Shown: one piece after another, positions 5,024 through 5,204 of the stretch | How the letters are laid out: the number at the start of each line of letters is the position of its first letter | How positions within the stretch are numbered: position 1 is the stretch's first letter | Assembly: GCA_007571225.1 (NCBI GenBank) | Contig: RKRU01000137.1 | Location: 1-5,204 of the forward strand | Direction of reading: 5' to 3' | DNA: 5,204 nt | Origin: Nitrosopumilaceae archaeon | Lineage (GTDB): Archaea > Thermoproteota > Nitrososphaeria > Nitrososphaerales > Nitrosopumilaceae | Notes under the pieces: model-generated | Database searches by the model: none | What the model saw: the letters and a program-made list of their open reading frames with translations, nothing else | What the model was told of the DNA's origin: nothing | Made by a program: the position numbers and the translations under genes

Positions 5024-5076
5024 GCCATCAACCCTGGGGCGCCACCAACCCTGGAGGTGCCACCAACCCTGGAGGT
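5024..5076. repeat. 18-base tandem repeat, two perfect and one degenerate copy
   Basis: GCCACCAACCCTGGAGGT occurs twice back to back (5041-5058 and 5059-5076). It is preceded by a 17-base related copy, GCCATCAACCCTGGGGC (5024-5040). The period is a multiple of three. On the minus strand the copies lie in a 44-codon ORF (4975-5109, ATG start, basic, with a repeated TSRVGG); a second minus frame through the repeats is also open. With no promoter for that ORF I do not call it a gene. Confidence 0.85.
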
Positions 5077-5164
5077 CCTCCCCCTCAATATTTTTCTGTT
5101 TGTATGCATTTATAGTACTTTCAACTGACCTCTAACACTTGAAGATGAGCAACATGCACACGTA

Positions 5165-5174
5165 TTACATGTAA
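5165..5174. repeat. Perfect palindrome TTACATGTAA
   Basis: A ten-base perfect palindrome 16 bases before the terminal palindrome. It could be a dimer binding site; there is no adjacent gene to connect it to. Confidence 0.3.
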
Positions 5175-5190
5175 GCAGAGTGAGTTATGT

Positions 5191-5204
5191 GTTTCCATGG
5201 AAAC
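5191..5204. repeat. Terminal 14-base perfect palindrome
   Basis: GTTTCCATGGAAAC is perfectly self-complementary and ends exactly at the last base of the window. It fits the X-box consensus bound by eukaryotic RFX factors and also looks like the tip of an inverted repeat. Ending precisely here suggests an assembly break at a repeat. Confidence 0.6.

Noticed and set aside
1..5204. tRNA, rRNA or CRISPR array
   Set aside because: I found no T-loop-like GGTTCRA in a plausible cloverleaf, no conserved rRNA segments and no regularly spaced repeats with unique spacers.

Overview
The window is most likely archaeal, and a member of the Nitrososphaerota (Thaumarchaeota) is my best guess. The anchor is a complete, intact eRF1-type class I release factor (aRF1). 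Around it, TATA-like elements lie about 22-32 bases before start codons that lack Shine-Dalgarno sites, the usual look of leaderless archaeal transcripts. Further support comes from an AbrB-domain gene followed by a phasin-like gene, an order known from archaeal polyhydroxyalkanoate (PHA) clusters. The phylum call is inference from gene style and codon habit (frequent ATA, AGA and AGG); no ribosomal RNA or ammonia-oxidation gene is present to prove it.

Layout. Bases 25-450 (minus): msrB, methionine sulfoxide reductase B. Bases 605-787 (plus): a small protein that is almost entirely a leucine-zipper-like coiled coil, with its own TATA box and a possible terminator. Bases 788-1233: no convincing gene, a few short inverted repeats. 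Bases 1263-2540 (plus): prf1 (aRF1), converging on a HIT-family hydrolase at 2565-2972 (minus). The HIT gene is divergent from a possible 51-residue ORF at 3018-3173, and one AT-rich element sits midway between the two starts. Bases 3174-3404 hold no gene I can support. Bases 3463-4315 (minus) form a two-gene operon: an AbrB-domain protein with a helical, phasin/PhaE-like N-terminal region, then a helical phasin-like protein. A TATA box precedes the operon, a strong internal Shine-Dalgarno lies at the junction, and a T-rich terminator follows.

The last ~850 bases (4350-5204) differ in character. They contain no solid archaeal gene, many perfect palindromes, an 18-base tandem repeat, and a short minus-strand ORF (4656-4793) whose first ~20 residues look like the start of an IS630/Tc1-mariner-type transposase. 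The window ends exactly on a 14-base perfect palindrome. This part could be a degraded mobile element, a recombination-prone contig edge, or foreign DNA, possibly eukaryotic host sequence joined by assembly.

Functionally, prf1, msrB and the HIT gene are housekeeping genes (translation termination, protein repair, nucleotide hydrolysis), each apparently transcribed alone. The most distinctive unit is the AbrB/phasin-like pair, which by analogy with haloarchaeal phaR-phaP would couple PHA granule coating to transcriptional control. No PHA synthase gene is in the window, so this role remains an inference.
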